The notes under the pieces were generated by a model. That model ran no database searches, was not told where the DNA came from, and was given only the letters and a program-made list of their open reading frames with translations. Below are positions 1 to 9,890 of a stretch of DNA of 64,000 bases, piece by piece. The DNA is from Schistocerca nitens (Eukaryota > Arthropoda > Insecta > Orthoptera > Acrididae). The DNA is taken from the NCBI RefSeq assembly GCF_023898315.1, contig NC_064622.1, positions 170,396,178 to 170,460,177 on the forward strand. The letters run 5' to 3'. Position 1 is the first letter of the stretch. Each line of letters begins with the position of its first letter. The translations under genes and the position numbers were made by a program.

Positions 1-185
1 CTCCAGCCTGGAGCTACGTCGCCTCGCCTCGCATCGCGCTGCGCACGCAGACACCTGCGCATCACGAGCCGCCCATTCACGGCAAGCCTGCCTGCTTGTC
101 TGTGCGAATAAGTTAGGCCCCATTCAGTCCGCCGACTGCACCTGTTATTAGCTTCCAAAGCCGCTGCCGCAACTGACTTCCAGTA
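1..185. other. GC/CpG-rich segment, no gene recognised
   Basis: This stretch is much richer in G+C and CpG than the AT-rich DNA that follows. No convincing open frame or splice pair is visible. It could be the edge of a CpG-rich promoter or exon lying mostly outside the window, but that is inference. Confidence 0.25.
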
Positions 186-235
186 AACACACCAGTACAC
201 GCGGACCCTGCTTTTACTTTAGAAACGAGTTAATT

Positions 236-335
236 TCCAGAATGAACCTTTCACTCTGCGACGAAGTGTGTGCTCTGTTTCGAAATTTGCTGAAGCGTTA
301 GAACTGTGTTCCTCATAGGGAGTCGAACCCGAATC
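236..335 (-). mobile_element. Degenerate tRNA-derived SINE (family F7)
   Basis: The sequence resembles, in reverse orientation, the end of the SINE repeated at 26794-27536. Both share a block beginning ccagaatga and continuing through cactctgc to gtgtgtgct. This is followed by a decayed B-box-like gagtcgaacccgaatcc. It is clearly older and more diverged than the F7 dimer. Confidence 0.55.
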
Positions 336-475
336 CACGCCGTTCTGAAAAAAAAAGGTCCCATGGCTGTCACTAAGCCTATTTAAATTTATCCATGTTA
401 TATGGACGTTACTTGAGGACAGCAACTGAACTGTAAGATTTTTATGAAATAATGTATTTTGCAACAGTCGCTTGT

Positions 476-712
476 TCTGTTGGGTTGTTTCGGAGGAAGA
501 GACCAAACAGCGAGCTCATCGGCCTCATCGGATTAGGGAAGGACGGGGAAGGAACTCGGCCGTGTCCTTTCAAAGGAACCATCTCGGCATTTGCCTGGAG
601 CGATTTAGGGAAATCACGGAAAACCTAAATCAGGATGGCCGGACGTGGGACTAAACCGTCGTCCTCCCGAATACGAGTCCAGTGTGCTAACCACTGCGCC
701 ACCTCGCTCGGT
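476..712 (-). mobile_element. tRNA-derived SINE (family F6)
   Basis: This copy matches 56386-56640 along most of its length. Both carry the aaaggaaccat and gaaaacctaaatcaggatgg blocks and end at the reverse complement of a tRNA-like A box (ccactgcgccacctcgc). An 11-bp flanking repeat, cagtcgcttgt at 465-475 and cagtctcttgt at 713-723, differs at one base and is read as the target-site duplication. The element is non-coding; the short open frame across it is fortuitous. Confidence 0.85.
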
Positions 713-723
713 CAGTCTCTTGT

Positions 724-2700
724 AATTCATATTGTATTAGCACGACGTGTTTCGGTAACATGCTGCCATCATGACGTGCACTTACAGTTACTTTTACATG
801 GTAATTAAAATAAAGCTTCCTTTGCGCCGTGTGCCAGTGAGTTTCTGTTTCGAAAAAGATGGCTTACTGTCTTCACCAACTACTCACCTAATTTGTGCCA
901 TGACATGAAATACACCTAGAAGTAAAGGTTTCATCTTCATTGCACACTACTGTTGTAACAATAGAAACTAGTTTCTCTTAACTTTTAAGACTCTTTGAAT
1001 TGATGTAAACAAAAGATTGTGAGAGCGTTAAGTTTTGATGCACTTGTTAATGTGCTAAGTATGTCAGACAACGAAATTATCAAAGAAAAACGTAAGTAAA
1101 TGCACTAACAAAATGACATAATCATGCTTATCACTCAATGAATACACTATAACATATTTATGTTCACAAACAGGCGTCCTTTTTGATACATAATCTCACT
1201 GGCATACACAGCAAAGGAAACTAACCCCACTGCATTTTAATGACAATGTAAATGCAACAGTAAACACACCTGAAGGGGGCAGCTTGCTGCTGAAATACGT
1301 CATACAAACGAAATATTAGTAGCAAATGACTGTAGCAGTAAATATTATTTAAAAAAATACAAGACTAATCCATTTTTCAGTTTTATGCTCTAATACACTG
1401 CAAGTAAATGTTTACTGTATGTGACGCATGGCTAATGTGGCATATTCTTAATGAACGAAAAGTGTAGAAGGCGACAGCTGTATCACTACGTGAGCTACAT
1501 CGTAATCCACTATAAACCACTGGAAAATTGGAAAATGAGGATGCTAGCCTTCCAGATACAAACGATATGATAAGTTATTAACCCTAGCAGCGCCAATTCA
1601 GTTTCCATAACGAGTAATATCAGTGGGGTAGGGAAGGGGAGGGGGTCTTTGTGCCAACACCACAAAGACCTAAAAATATCAAATTTCGTTAAACGTGTTT
1701 AATTTCTATTAAAAACATATTTTTTTAAATAGGTATGATATATATGTCCCGTACGGAACCTGTTAACATCTTTTTCCAAAATCTTTGCATTTTCCGTAAT
1801 GTTTACACCGATTGGAGGTTACTTTATGACCAACACAAAAATTAAAATAAAAAAAACAGGTTTCGTTTATTGTTGTTCATTGCGAGGATGGGGATTAAAT
1901 ATTGTGTGACTCAGTCAGATAACTGTTTATATTACCTCACTGAAATCTGGTTTTGAGGCCCATGATCAGGAGCTAATTTTGCTTAGTTACAACCCTTATA
2001 GTCAACGCTACGATCTTCGCTGTTACGCAGTTTGTGTGTGCAAGACTCTACTCCACGTTTTGGCCGCCAGTATAGAAAACTTCTCCAAGGGGCTCAAACT
2101 AGCAAACATAAAAACCAATGCCAAAACATAACAGATCACTATTTTGGAGTCAAATTCTTCCTCGAGAATCGTTACCTTGTTGGAGGGAAGAATATTGGTG
2201 TGCCAAGTATGCCACAATGGCGCCAGCAAACTGTCCAGATTTATGACGACAATATTCATCCAAGCTATACTCCGTTCACAGTAAATAGGCGCATACCTCA
2301 GGTATAGTGGATGTTTCTTTGGTAATTTATGTAGCATACTTGTATCCAGATCAGGCATCATTAACGGAAATAATAAGTTGAAAGATACTATAAGTAAAAT
2401 CCAAAAGGAATTCGCTAACCCACGTTGAGACTTTCAAAATAAACCAGAACACCAAAACCTGAACTACAAACACAAAAGACTAAAACAACACAACAAAGGA
2501 ACAAGAGGAATACACGAAACAACATGCATGACGAGTCACAGTCACCAGAAGAATGTAATAATAAGAGTTAACTGATAGACTGTAAGGTCTTTGAATGCCT
2601 GCTGTTCACTCTCCACAACAATAAGCAATAGTGAAGTATTACCGATGATGTGAGAGTACATGTGAATCTTCCCGTCTCTAAAAAGACGTAAGAGAGCTTG
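724..2700. other. Anonymous AT-rich DNA
   Basis: No recognisable gene or mobile element is seen. A perfect 10-bp inverted repeat with a 7-base loop lies at 1644-1670. Two overlapping open frames on opposite strands (about 2023-2361) resemble no family known to me. They are most likely chance. Confidence 0.4.
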
Positions 2701-2764
2701 AGAGGGAACCTGCAGTGATGCACTCGATGTCTTGTACACTAGTGATAAATAATGCAATTGGAGT

Positions 2765-2960
2765 AAAAGGAGCAGACGTTAGACTGAAGACCAAGGACGA
2801 CGTGTGGAAACCTGGAAGAGTGAAGGCAAACACTGACTCTCAAGACTTTGGCAGTAAGTCTCATTATTCAAAACACTGGAATCCAGAGAGACAAAATGTA
2901 AGAGAAAATGTCCTGCTTCCACTACATCATTACACTCATATAGACTCTCGGAGTGTTCAT
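2765..2960 (+). pseudogene. Possible LTR-retrotransposon integrase C-terminal fragment
   Basis: An open frame contains ADVRLKTKDDVWKPGRV followed by a basic Arg/Asn-rich segment (RQNVRENVLLP). This resembles the C-terminal end of Gypsy-type pol proteins: a V-R-x-K stretch, W-x-P-G, then a patch like R-R-N-R-x-x-L-L. No integrase catalytic core, reverse transcriptase or LTR was found nearby, so it would be an isolated relic. The resemblance rests on pattern memory only and the fragment is short. Confidence 0.3.
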
Positions 2961-3411
2961 GGTCTTTACTTTTAGATTCCTTGAGGGATAATTAAACATC
3001 TTACGCAACATAATACTAAAACATACCGGTACATTCTCACTTATACTGTTTCTTTCAAGAACTTGCTCAAGACTCTTAGAAACAACCAAAGAACAATTCT
3101 TTACCATCAGTGTCAACACTTTTTTACACCGTAGCAGCATTTTTGTTGAGACAGCGGAAAAAGTAGATGTGTTGTATCCAGTTCCAACCATCTGACTTAC
3201 AAATCTCCAGACATACAACACATGCTAGGATTTTCGAATAATTCCTTAGTTTCACACCCCTGGAATGACAAATTTGATCTTACATACCAACGAAATTCTT
3301 GAGATGTCTCAAATGAACAAGGTATGCGTATTTGATGAGTAACTGTACTCAGCCTGTACAAGTGACATGCTCTTTTGAAACACAAATATTTGAATAACAA
3401 AAACCAGTAAC

Positions 3412-3627
3412 AAAGCTGAGTCTGCTTTACCTGTCTCTGCAAACTGTGCCTTGCCTGGATCCTATCATCTACCACGGCGTTCAAATGGATCCTCATTGTA
3501 CTTCAGAACGACTTTCATTTACTCCGAACCAGAAAAACCGCTTAATATTGAGGACATCCTTGAGACTCCAGAAGAGGCACTTTGCGAAATGCAAGACTTG
3601 AGCCTTCGTGAAGCGGTGCTCGTTCAG
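3412..3627 (+). other. Candidate exon ending at a splice donor
   Basis: A frame runs open through PLNIEDILETPEEALCEMQ and ends exactly in phase 0 at CAG|gtaagt (3627/3628), an almost ideal donor. The composition of the last 35 codons looks coding-like. The 5' boundary is unclear: the only nearby AGs lack a pyrimidine tract, and in-frame stops lie at 3376 and 3391. Longer open frames on the opposite strand (2922-3221 and 3197-3496) overlap this region and are not recognised either. No protein family was identified. Confidence 0.2.
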
Positions 3628-3870
3628 GTAAGTCACTTGGAAAAGTTAAGTTGTACGTGCTGCACAAAATAACACAACACTTTCACACATCTGCTTCACG
3701 TAATTCACACACAAATAAGTGACTTACTCTTCTTTTTGTTTAGGTAAAGATACATTACATTTGTATTAAGAATGAAGGAATAAAACAAAAGTTTGTACAC
3801 AGCGCAGGAGAAAAATGTATATGAAAGTAAATTTAAACTACTCTACATAAAGTATCAATCTGTTTTCACA

Positions 3871-3871
<1 letters not shown>

Positions 3872-3935
<64 letters not shown>
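3872..3935. repeat. (AT)n microsatellite
   Basis: An uninterrupted alternating TA tract of about 64 bases. Confidence 0.98.
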
Positions 3936-3938
<3 letters not shown>

Positions 3939-5236
3939 AAATGGGTCTTAACTACCATGGAAGTAGTTACGTCAGTGCATAGAGATAATTCCTGTATCCA
4001 GTTCCTTGGCCACTGTGGCGTTAGTTGACAGGAAAAATATAAAAAGAGGAGTCATTATGCTTAGGAAGACACTGGACTGCAACAATCACAAAACATGGTA
4101 ATCAAATCCAATTTAATAGCACTAAGCACTTAAAACATTTGTGATGCTGACTTATTCTTTTCTTTCAAAGAAATCCTATTAAGAACGAAAGGTCCTCTAT
4201 GTGATTACGTGACTTGACGGTTGTACGTCTTCTATCGCATCGTCAGTAGGCTCATACAACCATCCTAAAGTTTGACAGAGGTGAAGAGTTACTTCACTGG
4301 AACTGCAATTTGGCAATTTGGCACATCGGAAGTACTGTGCCTGAAGGTAAGTATTATTTTCTCTCAAACAGACCTCTCCCTTAAACATTGGAGGCCTCTT
4401 AAGATATGACGTCTTAATTTCGTAGCCACACTTGAGTTCTGAAATTGTATAGACAGTTCTTATTCGTTCATAGATCAATATCTTCATTTCCAGATCTAAT
4501 ACTGTTGAGTTCTTCCTACTGACATCCAGTATCAAAGTGCTCTTGTTTATTTGCAATGAATGCTTCCTAATGCGGACTTCCAACTCTCCTACTCTAGCAG
4601 AGCGGAAATGGTCAGCATGACGAATATTATTATTACTTTCAATTTAGTACAAGTACACCCCGCTGGCCACTAAAGACCTTATGTACAATGAAACTTATCT
4701 GTAGTCTTCTTGTATTATGCTTCACCCCATGCAATGTAGTGAAACAAGATAACACTCTTGCTTCAAAATCCCGAAAGAAAATCTCATTCAAACACTACAA
4801 AAATACGAAACGACCAACGAGAGAGCAACACAGAAAATGACGCATATAGATGTATATATCATCAAACATGTCATAAATGGCCAGGAATTTACCACTGGGT
4901 TTTGTTGGTTACAGCAACAGACTCATAGGAGATTGGAGAATGTATACATCTGTTGACATTGGGTAAAAACAGAATCTAATTTTTGTGGTGTTTGTTACAC
5001 GTTCTCTAAATGACCAGCTATCCAAGCAACACTATGATACTCGTCAACGCTACTACAGACATTCAGGTTTCACACATCTCTTATCGTCTTAATCTCATTT
5101 CTGTTGAAATTGCTACCTCTTTTTCTTCACCGTTCCTCTTGGAATCGTTAACTCCTTCACACAGTTGTTTGTTGTGAACTCATACACTCGTAGAATTTTT
5201 TAAAAGACTTCATATTCCCAGTAACTGTACATTTAT
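3936..5236. other. Anonymous AT-rich DNA
   Basis: Nothing recognisable is seen. A 128-codon minus-strand open frame at 4197-4583 matches no family I know. It has no upstream promoter or splice context that can be argued for. Confidence 0.4.
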
Positions 5237-5503
5237 TGTAATATCCACTATTGCAGCTTCGACTTTCTGGTCATTTTCAAGTGGTTACCGGCGCTGAAGA
5301 GACGGCAGTAGTCATCGTTCATAAAGAGAATAAAAATGACTTGAACCTCTATGGCTCGTGTCAGCTTTTGTCGCACACACCATCGTTATGTGACAGATAA
5401 AATAGGATAAAAACACATTAATGCTGACTACTACTGCGTTTTCAGCACCTGTAACCATTTGAAAATGACTAAAAGGTCGAAACTACAGTAATGAGTATTG
5501 TAA
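5237..5503. mobile_element. Small foldback element with motif CGAAAC in both arms
   Basis: Two arms of about 78 bp (5237-5316 and 5426-5503) are imperfect reverse complements separated by roughly 110 bp. The right arm carries tgaaaatgac...ggtcgaaac on the plus strand and the left arm carries its complement. The layout is the same as in the larger elements at 12088-13078 and 58600-59740. No coding capacity is visible. No target-site duplication could be assigned. Confidence 0.6.
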
Positions 5504-5684
5504 CAAACGTATAGTCTTGGTGAATATGAAGTATTTTAAAAAAAGGGTTACCTTCTTGTTTCATCAGTCAGGTGACATTCTCTCTCTGTTGAGTTACACG
5601 CCGTCGATAGTCTATCCTTTCGATCAGGAGTAGCACTGCTTTATGTGTCTGTCATTGTAATAAGTTTTTTGTTGATTACAGTAG

Positions 5685-5912
5685 TACAGCTTTGCCAATG
5701 GAGATAAGCATTTAGCAATCGACTGGAAGCAGGCTGCCCTCAGAGCTAACGAGGTGACAGCTGACTGTTTGTGATGCCGCGGCTCCAGTTTGGTTTTTGA
5801 AGCAGCCTTAACAGGAGCCGCAAACGACGTTCACCTCGCAAAGTCCAAGGATGTCTCCACTGGGGAACAGTCATCTGCATCATGTAGCAGCCTACCACAA
5901 GGTGAATGTGAG
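5685..5912 (+). other. Candidate exon with one in-frame TGA
   Basis: Upstream is a pyrimidine-rich tract ending in a tandem acceptor (ttacag then tag, 5675-5684). Downstream the block ends at GAG|gtaaga (5912/5913). The 228-base interval between them is a multiple of three. Its frame reads FANGDKHLAIDWKQAALRAN, then a single TGA at 5772-5774, then FEAALTGAANDVHLAKSKD and on to the donor. Composition looks coding-like, but no family is recognised. It may be a decayed exon (TGA from CGA), a chance frame, or less likely a real exon with recoding. Confidence 0.25.
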
Positions 5913-5977
5913 GTAAGACAAGCAAAGGAAGTACCCATTCTTTATTCCTTATGAAAGATATCTTCAGCGCTTTGCTG

Positions 5978-6009
5978 GCGCGCGTGCGCGCGCGCGCGCG
6001 CGCGCTCGC

Positions 6010-6066
<57 letters not shown>
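5978..6066. repeat. (CG)n / (TG)n / (GGGT)n compound microsatellite
   Basis: Alternating GC dinucleotides (about 5978-6010) pass straight into a (TG)n run and then a short GGGT repeat. This is a long purine-pyrimidine alternation. Confidence 0.95.
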
Positions 6067-6068
<2 letters not shown>

Positions 6069-6254
6069 CTCGGTATTAGCTGAGCGGTCTGCGGCGATGC
6101 AGTCATGGACTATGCGGCTAGTCCCGGCGGAGGTTCGAGTCCTCCCTCGGGCATGGGTGTGTGTTTGTCCCTAGGATAATTTAGGTTAAGTAGTTTGTAA
6201 GCTTAGGGACTGATGACCTTAACAGTTAAGTCCCATAAGATTTCACACACATTT
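6067..6254 (+). mobile_element. tRNA-derived SINE (family F3)
   Basis: The head has an A-box-like ttagctgagcggtc and a B box ggttcgagtcc. The tail contains ataatttaggttaagtag and ggactgatgacctta. It is nearly the same as 6538-6733 and is found in reverse at 29106-29252. The 5' side abuts the preceding microsatellite. Confidence 0.88.
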
Positions 6255-6537
6255 GTGTGTGTGTGTGTGTGACTGAGTGAGTGTGTGTGTCTAAACGTGG
6301 ATATTACTAGTAACTGCGAGTTAGAGATATATATGTTACACCTCAGTTTTACAGAGAGATAAATACTGATGTTAAACTGCGCGCATCAGTCAGTTATTTG
6401 GGGATGATTCAGTCTTCAGGAACATCATGTAAATGTTGTGTTCGTCAAACCGCGAACACAAAAAAGCTCAACACAAAGAATTCACCGACTTGAGAACCGA
6501 TCTGGGAAGTTCATCACGTTGATGAATAAGCATATGC
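6255..6537. other. Short (GT)n run and anonymous spacer
   Basis: A brief GT microsatellite (about 6254-6290) is followed by unrecognised sequence between two F3 SINE copies. Confidence 0.4.
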
Positions 6538-6733
6538 CGTGCGGGATTAGCCGAGCGGTCAAGTCGCTGCAGTCATAGACTGTGCGGCTGGTCCCGGCGG
6601 AGGTTCGAGTCGTCCCTCGGGCATGGGTGTGTGTGTTTGTCCTTAGGATAATTTAGGTTAAGTAGCGTGTAAGCATAGGGACTGATGACCTTAGCAGTTA
6701 GTCCCACAAGATTTCACACACATTTGACATTTG
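6538..6733 (+). mobile_element. tRNA-derived SINE (family F3)
   Basis: The head reads gattagccgagcggtc (A box) and ggttcgagtc (B box), with the same tail as the copy 470 bases upstream. Both copies lie in the same orientation. They probably inserted independently, because the sequence between and around them differs. Confidence 0.88.
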
Positions 6734-6924
6734 ATTTAATAAGCGTTTTTGAGACTGTGGAGATAGACCTATGTCTAACTCATTGGGATACATTATGACA
6801 CCAATAAATTACTAAGCAACATGGCTATTGGTTCTGAATATGAACAGCAGTCAACCCCATATATATGTCATTGAAAAAATAAAAGTATGACGCGTGATGT
6901 TATGCCAGTGTCAGTGATTATACA

Positions 6925-7143
6925 GTCCGCCTCGATAGCTAAGTGGTACGCGCGACCGAATGCTGGGCAAAGGGGCCCGGGGTTCGATTCCCGGTTGGGT
7001 CGGAGATTCTCTCCCCTCAGGGACTGGGTGTTGCGTTGTCCTCATCATCATATCATCCCCATCGGCATGCAAGTCTCCGTAGGGGCGTCAACTCAAAAGA
7101 CTTGCAGCAGGGGACCGGTCAACCCGGCGGGAAGCATTTCATT
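6925..7143 (+). mobile_element. tRNA-derived SINE (family F4)
   Basis: The tRNA-like head carries gatagctaagtggta (A box) and gggttcgattcccgg (B box). The tail contains gcaagtctccgtaggggcgt and ends in catttcattt. A 14-bp target-site duplication, tcagtgattataca at 6911-6924 and tcagtgatcataca at 7144-7157, has one mismatch. Short open frames inside it are not genes. Confidence 0.88.
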
Positions 7144-7311
7144 TCAGTGATCATACACATAGCGAAATATTTAAATAAATGGATTTGAACAGTGTTACCT
7201 GTTATCAAGTAGTAAAATGCATTAACTATTCAATAACAAAGTTGGCCAAGAACTGTCAGTCTTCATTCTATTCCTACAGTCTTGCTCCAGCATACTGTGT
7301 AGACGCAGTCA

Positions 7312-7413
7312 AAAAAATGGCTCAAATGGCTCTAAGCACTATGTGACTTATCATCTGAGGACATCACTCCCCTAGACTTAGAACTACTTAAACCTAACTA
7401 ACCTAACAACCCC
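7312..7413 (-). mobile_element. Truncated SINE tail (family F1)
   Basis: Only the tail half of the common F1 SINE is present in reverse orientation: aatggctcaaatggctct through ctacttaaacctaactaacc. The tRNA-like head is missing, as expected for incomplete reverse transcription or later deletion. Confidence 0.8.
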
Positions 7414-7481
7414 AAGAATATGCTGGGCATCTGCATACATCAATATTTACACTCTGAATGCTGTGACTAATATACTTACGA

Positions 7482-7950
7482 TGCCCGCCTGGTTAGCCGA
7501 GTGATCCACCGCACGGCTTTCTGGAGCGGGACGGAGCGCCTGGTCCCCGGCACGAATCCGCCCGGCGGATTTGTGTCGAGGTCCGGTGAGCCGGCCAGTC
7601 TGTGGATGGTTTTTAGGCAGTTTTCCATCCGCCTCGGCGAATGCGGGCTGGTTGCCCTTATTCCGCCTCAGCTACACTATGTCGGTGATTGCTGCGCAAA
7701 CAAGTTCTCCACGTATGCGTACACCACCATTACTCTACCACGCAAACATGGGGGTTACACTCGTCTGGTGTGAGACGTTCCCTGGAGGGTCCACCGGAGG
7801 CCGAATCGCACAATAACCCTGAAAGAGTGGTTGGTGTGGGGCGGCGGAGCGGTGAAGTGGACTGCGGTAGTCATCGTGGAGTTGTGGACCACTGCGGCTA
7901 CGGCGGGGACGGAGCTTCTCCGTCGTTTCTAGGTCCCCGGTTAACATACA
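7482..7950 (+). mobile_element. Long tRNA-derived SINE (family F5)
   Basis: This is a second copy of the element at 45435-45926. It starts at tgcccgcctggttagccgag and runs about 470 bases to an ending near gtccccggttaacataca. It has a tRNA-like A box in the head, a long GC-rich body and a conserved cgtcgtttctagg near the 3' end. Its flanks (about 7470-7481 and 7950-7962) show only a weak, diverged duplication. Several open frames cross it in all phases, but the shared DNA and lack of frame conservation argue against coding. Confidence 0.8.
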
Positions 7951-7962
7951 ACATATTTCCGA

Positions 7963-8519
7963 TTATAGATGTCGTGTATCATGTAACTATGAGAATTTAA
8001 AAGTCATACATAAAAGCTTAGCAATCTATGCGTTGTATGCATTAGCATTTTATAACACTGGCGTTGGCAGTAATGAAATGCAAATGAATAGCGACCTATA
8101 TTTATACTTTTTGTCTAGCTGGAAAAATGTGTGAAATGATATCTCTTTTGTAAGTTTCCGTGAGTGTGTGTACCGATAGCGTTATACTTACAGTGACAGG
8201 TGAAATGCTTTTCATGTGTTCCCACCATTGGTATACAGGATACCAGCTGATTGCCTGAGGACTGAAAACGGTGGTAATACGTAAGTACGCATTAACATTT
8301 CTTGGGCGTGACTTCAGACGTTTCTTTAAGGAATAGGTAGACAAATTTCTGAAGCAAGAGTTCTTTTTTCGCTTCTTCCGCCCACACACTCAGGGCGCTA
8401 GTTGTTAGGCACTGGGGAGATGATGGACTGGTGATAAAATATTAAATCAAACGTAGTGCTCTTTTTACTGTTCTCTTTGATAATTAATAATGATACGTAA
8501 AGTACTTGTGATAATAATA
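7963..8519. other. Anonymous DNA between SINE F5 and a Tc1 element
   Basis: Nothing recognisable is seen. Short open frames on both strands have no family resemblance. Confidence 0.4.
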
Positions 8520-9890
8520 CACTACTGCCCATTAAAATTGCAACGCCAAGAAGAAATGCAGATGATAAACGGATATTCATTGGACAAATGTATTATACTA
8601 GGACTGACATGTGAATACATTTTCACGCAATTTGGATGCATAGATCCTGATAAATCAATACCCAGAACAACCACCTCTGGCCGTAATAACGGCCTTGATA
8701 CGCCTGGCCATTGACTCAAACAGAGCTTGGATGGCGTGTACAGGTACAGCTGCCCATGCAGCTTCAACACGATACCACAGTTCATCAAGAGTAGTGACTG
8801 GCGTATTGTGACGACACAGTTGCTCGGCCACCTTTGACCAGACGTTTTCAATTGCTGAGAAATCTGCAGAATGTGCTGGCCAGGGCAGCAGTCGAACATT
8901 TTCTGTATCCAGAAAGGTCCGTACAGAACCTGCAACATGCGGTAGTACATTATCTTGCTGAAATGTAGGGTTTCGCAGGGATCGAACGAAGGGTAGAGCC
9001 ACGGGTCGTAACCCATCTGAAATGTAACGTCCACTGTTCAAAGTACTGTCAATGCGAACAAGAGATGACCGAGACGTGTAACCAATGGCACCCCATACCA
9101 TCACGTCGGGTGATACGCCAGTATGGCGATGACGGATACACATTTCCAATGTGCGTTCACCGCGATGTCGTCAAACACGGATGCGACCGTCTTGGTGCTG
9201 TAAACAGAACCTGGATTCATCCGAAAAAATGACGCTTTGCCATTCGTGCACCGAGGTTCGTCGTTGAGTACACCATCGCAGGCACTCCTGTCTGTGATGC
9301 AGCGTCAAGGGTAACCGCAGCCATGGTCTCCGAGCTGATAGTCCATGCTGCTGCAAACATCGTCGAACTGTTCGTGCATATGGTTGTTGTCTTGCAAACG
9401 TCCCCATCTGTTGACTCAGGGATCGAGACGTGGCTGCACGATCCGTTACAGCTGTGCGGATAAGATGCCTGTCATCTCGACTGTTAGTGATACCCTCCTG
9501 GACCCACCAATTCCATATTCTGCTAACAGTCATTGGATCTCGACCAACGCGAGCAGCAATGTCGCGATACGATAAACCGCAAACGCGATAGGCTACAATC
9601 CGACCTTTATCAAAGTCGGAAACGTGCTGGTATCCATTTCTTCTCCTTACACGAGGCATCACAACAACGTTTCACCAGGCAACGCCGGTCAACTGCTGTT
9701 TGTGTATGAGAAATCAGTTGGAAACTTTCCTAATGTCAGCACGTTGGAGGTGTCGCCACCAGCGCCAACCTTGTGTGAATGCTCTGAAAAGCTAATCAAT
9801 TGCATATCACAGCCTCTTCTTCCCGTCGGTTAAATTTCGCGTCTATAGCACGTCATCTTCGTGGTGTAGCAATTTTAATGGCCAGTAGTG
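8520..9890 (-). mobile_element. Tc1-like transposon, family A, copy 1
   Basis: The element is about 1.37 kb. Near-identical terminal inverted repeats are cactactgcccattaaaattg at the left and its counterpart ending aattttaatggccagtagtg at the right. A TA precedes the left end; the right side reads CA, so the TA duplication has decayed there. The termini flank a single minus-strand transposase pseudogene. A second copy lies at 47899-49102. Confidence 0.9.
8655..9659 (-). pseudogene. Tc1-family transposase, one premature stop
   Basis: Reading from the ATG at 9659, the protein begins MPRVRRRNGYQHVSDFDKGR with a helix-turn-helix segment (GLSYRDIAARVGRDPMTVSRIW). It continues into the DDE catalytic core. 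The first Asp is in VIFSDESRF, the second in FQQDN, and the Glu in IENVW after 34 intervening residues (DD34E). One in-frame TGA at 9171-9173 replaces the TGG (Trp) present in copy 2. The flanking parts are in the same frame, so this is a single nonsense change. A 36-bp in-frame deletion in the N-terminal half is also inferred from copy 2. Confidence 0.88.

Noticed and set aside
2023-2361. Overlapping frames on opposite strands
   Set aside because: Neither resembles a known protein. Complementary open frames are common by chance.
4197-4583. 128-codon minus-strand open frame
   Set aside because: No recognisable domain, no splice or promoter context, and AT-rich composition. A chance frame is as likely as a gene.
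6067-7143. Possible functional tRNA genes from A- and B-box-like sequences
   Set aside because: Each is followed by a shared SINE tail, most are flanked by target-site duplications, and no complete cloverleaf with paired acceptor stem was found.
7501-8000. Four overlapping open frames on both strands
   Set aside because: They lie in SINE family F5. The second copy at 45435 shares the DNA but not a conserved reading frame.
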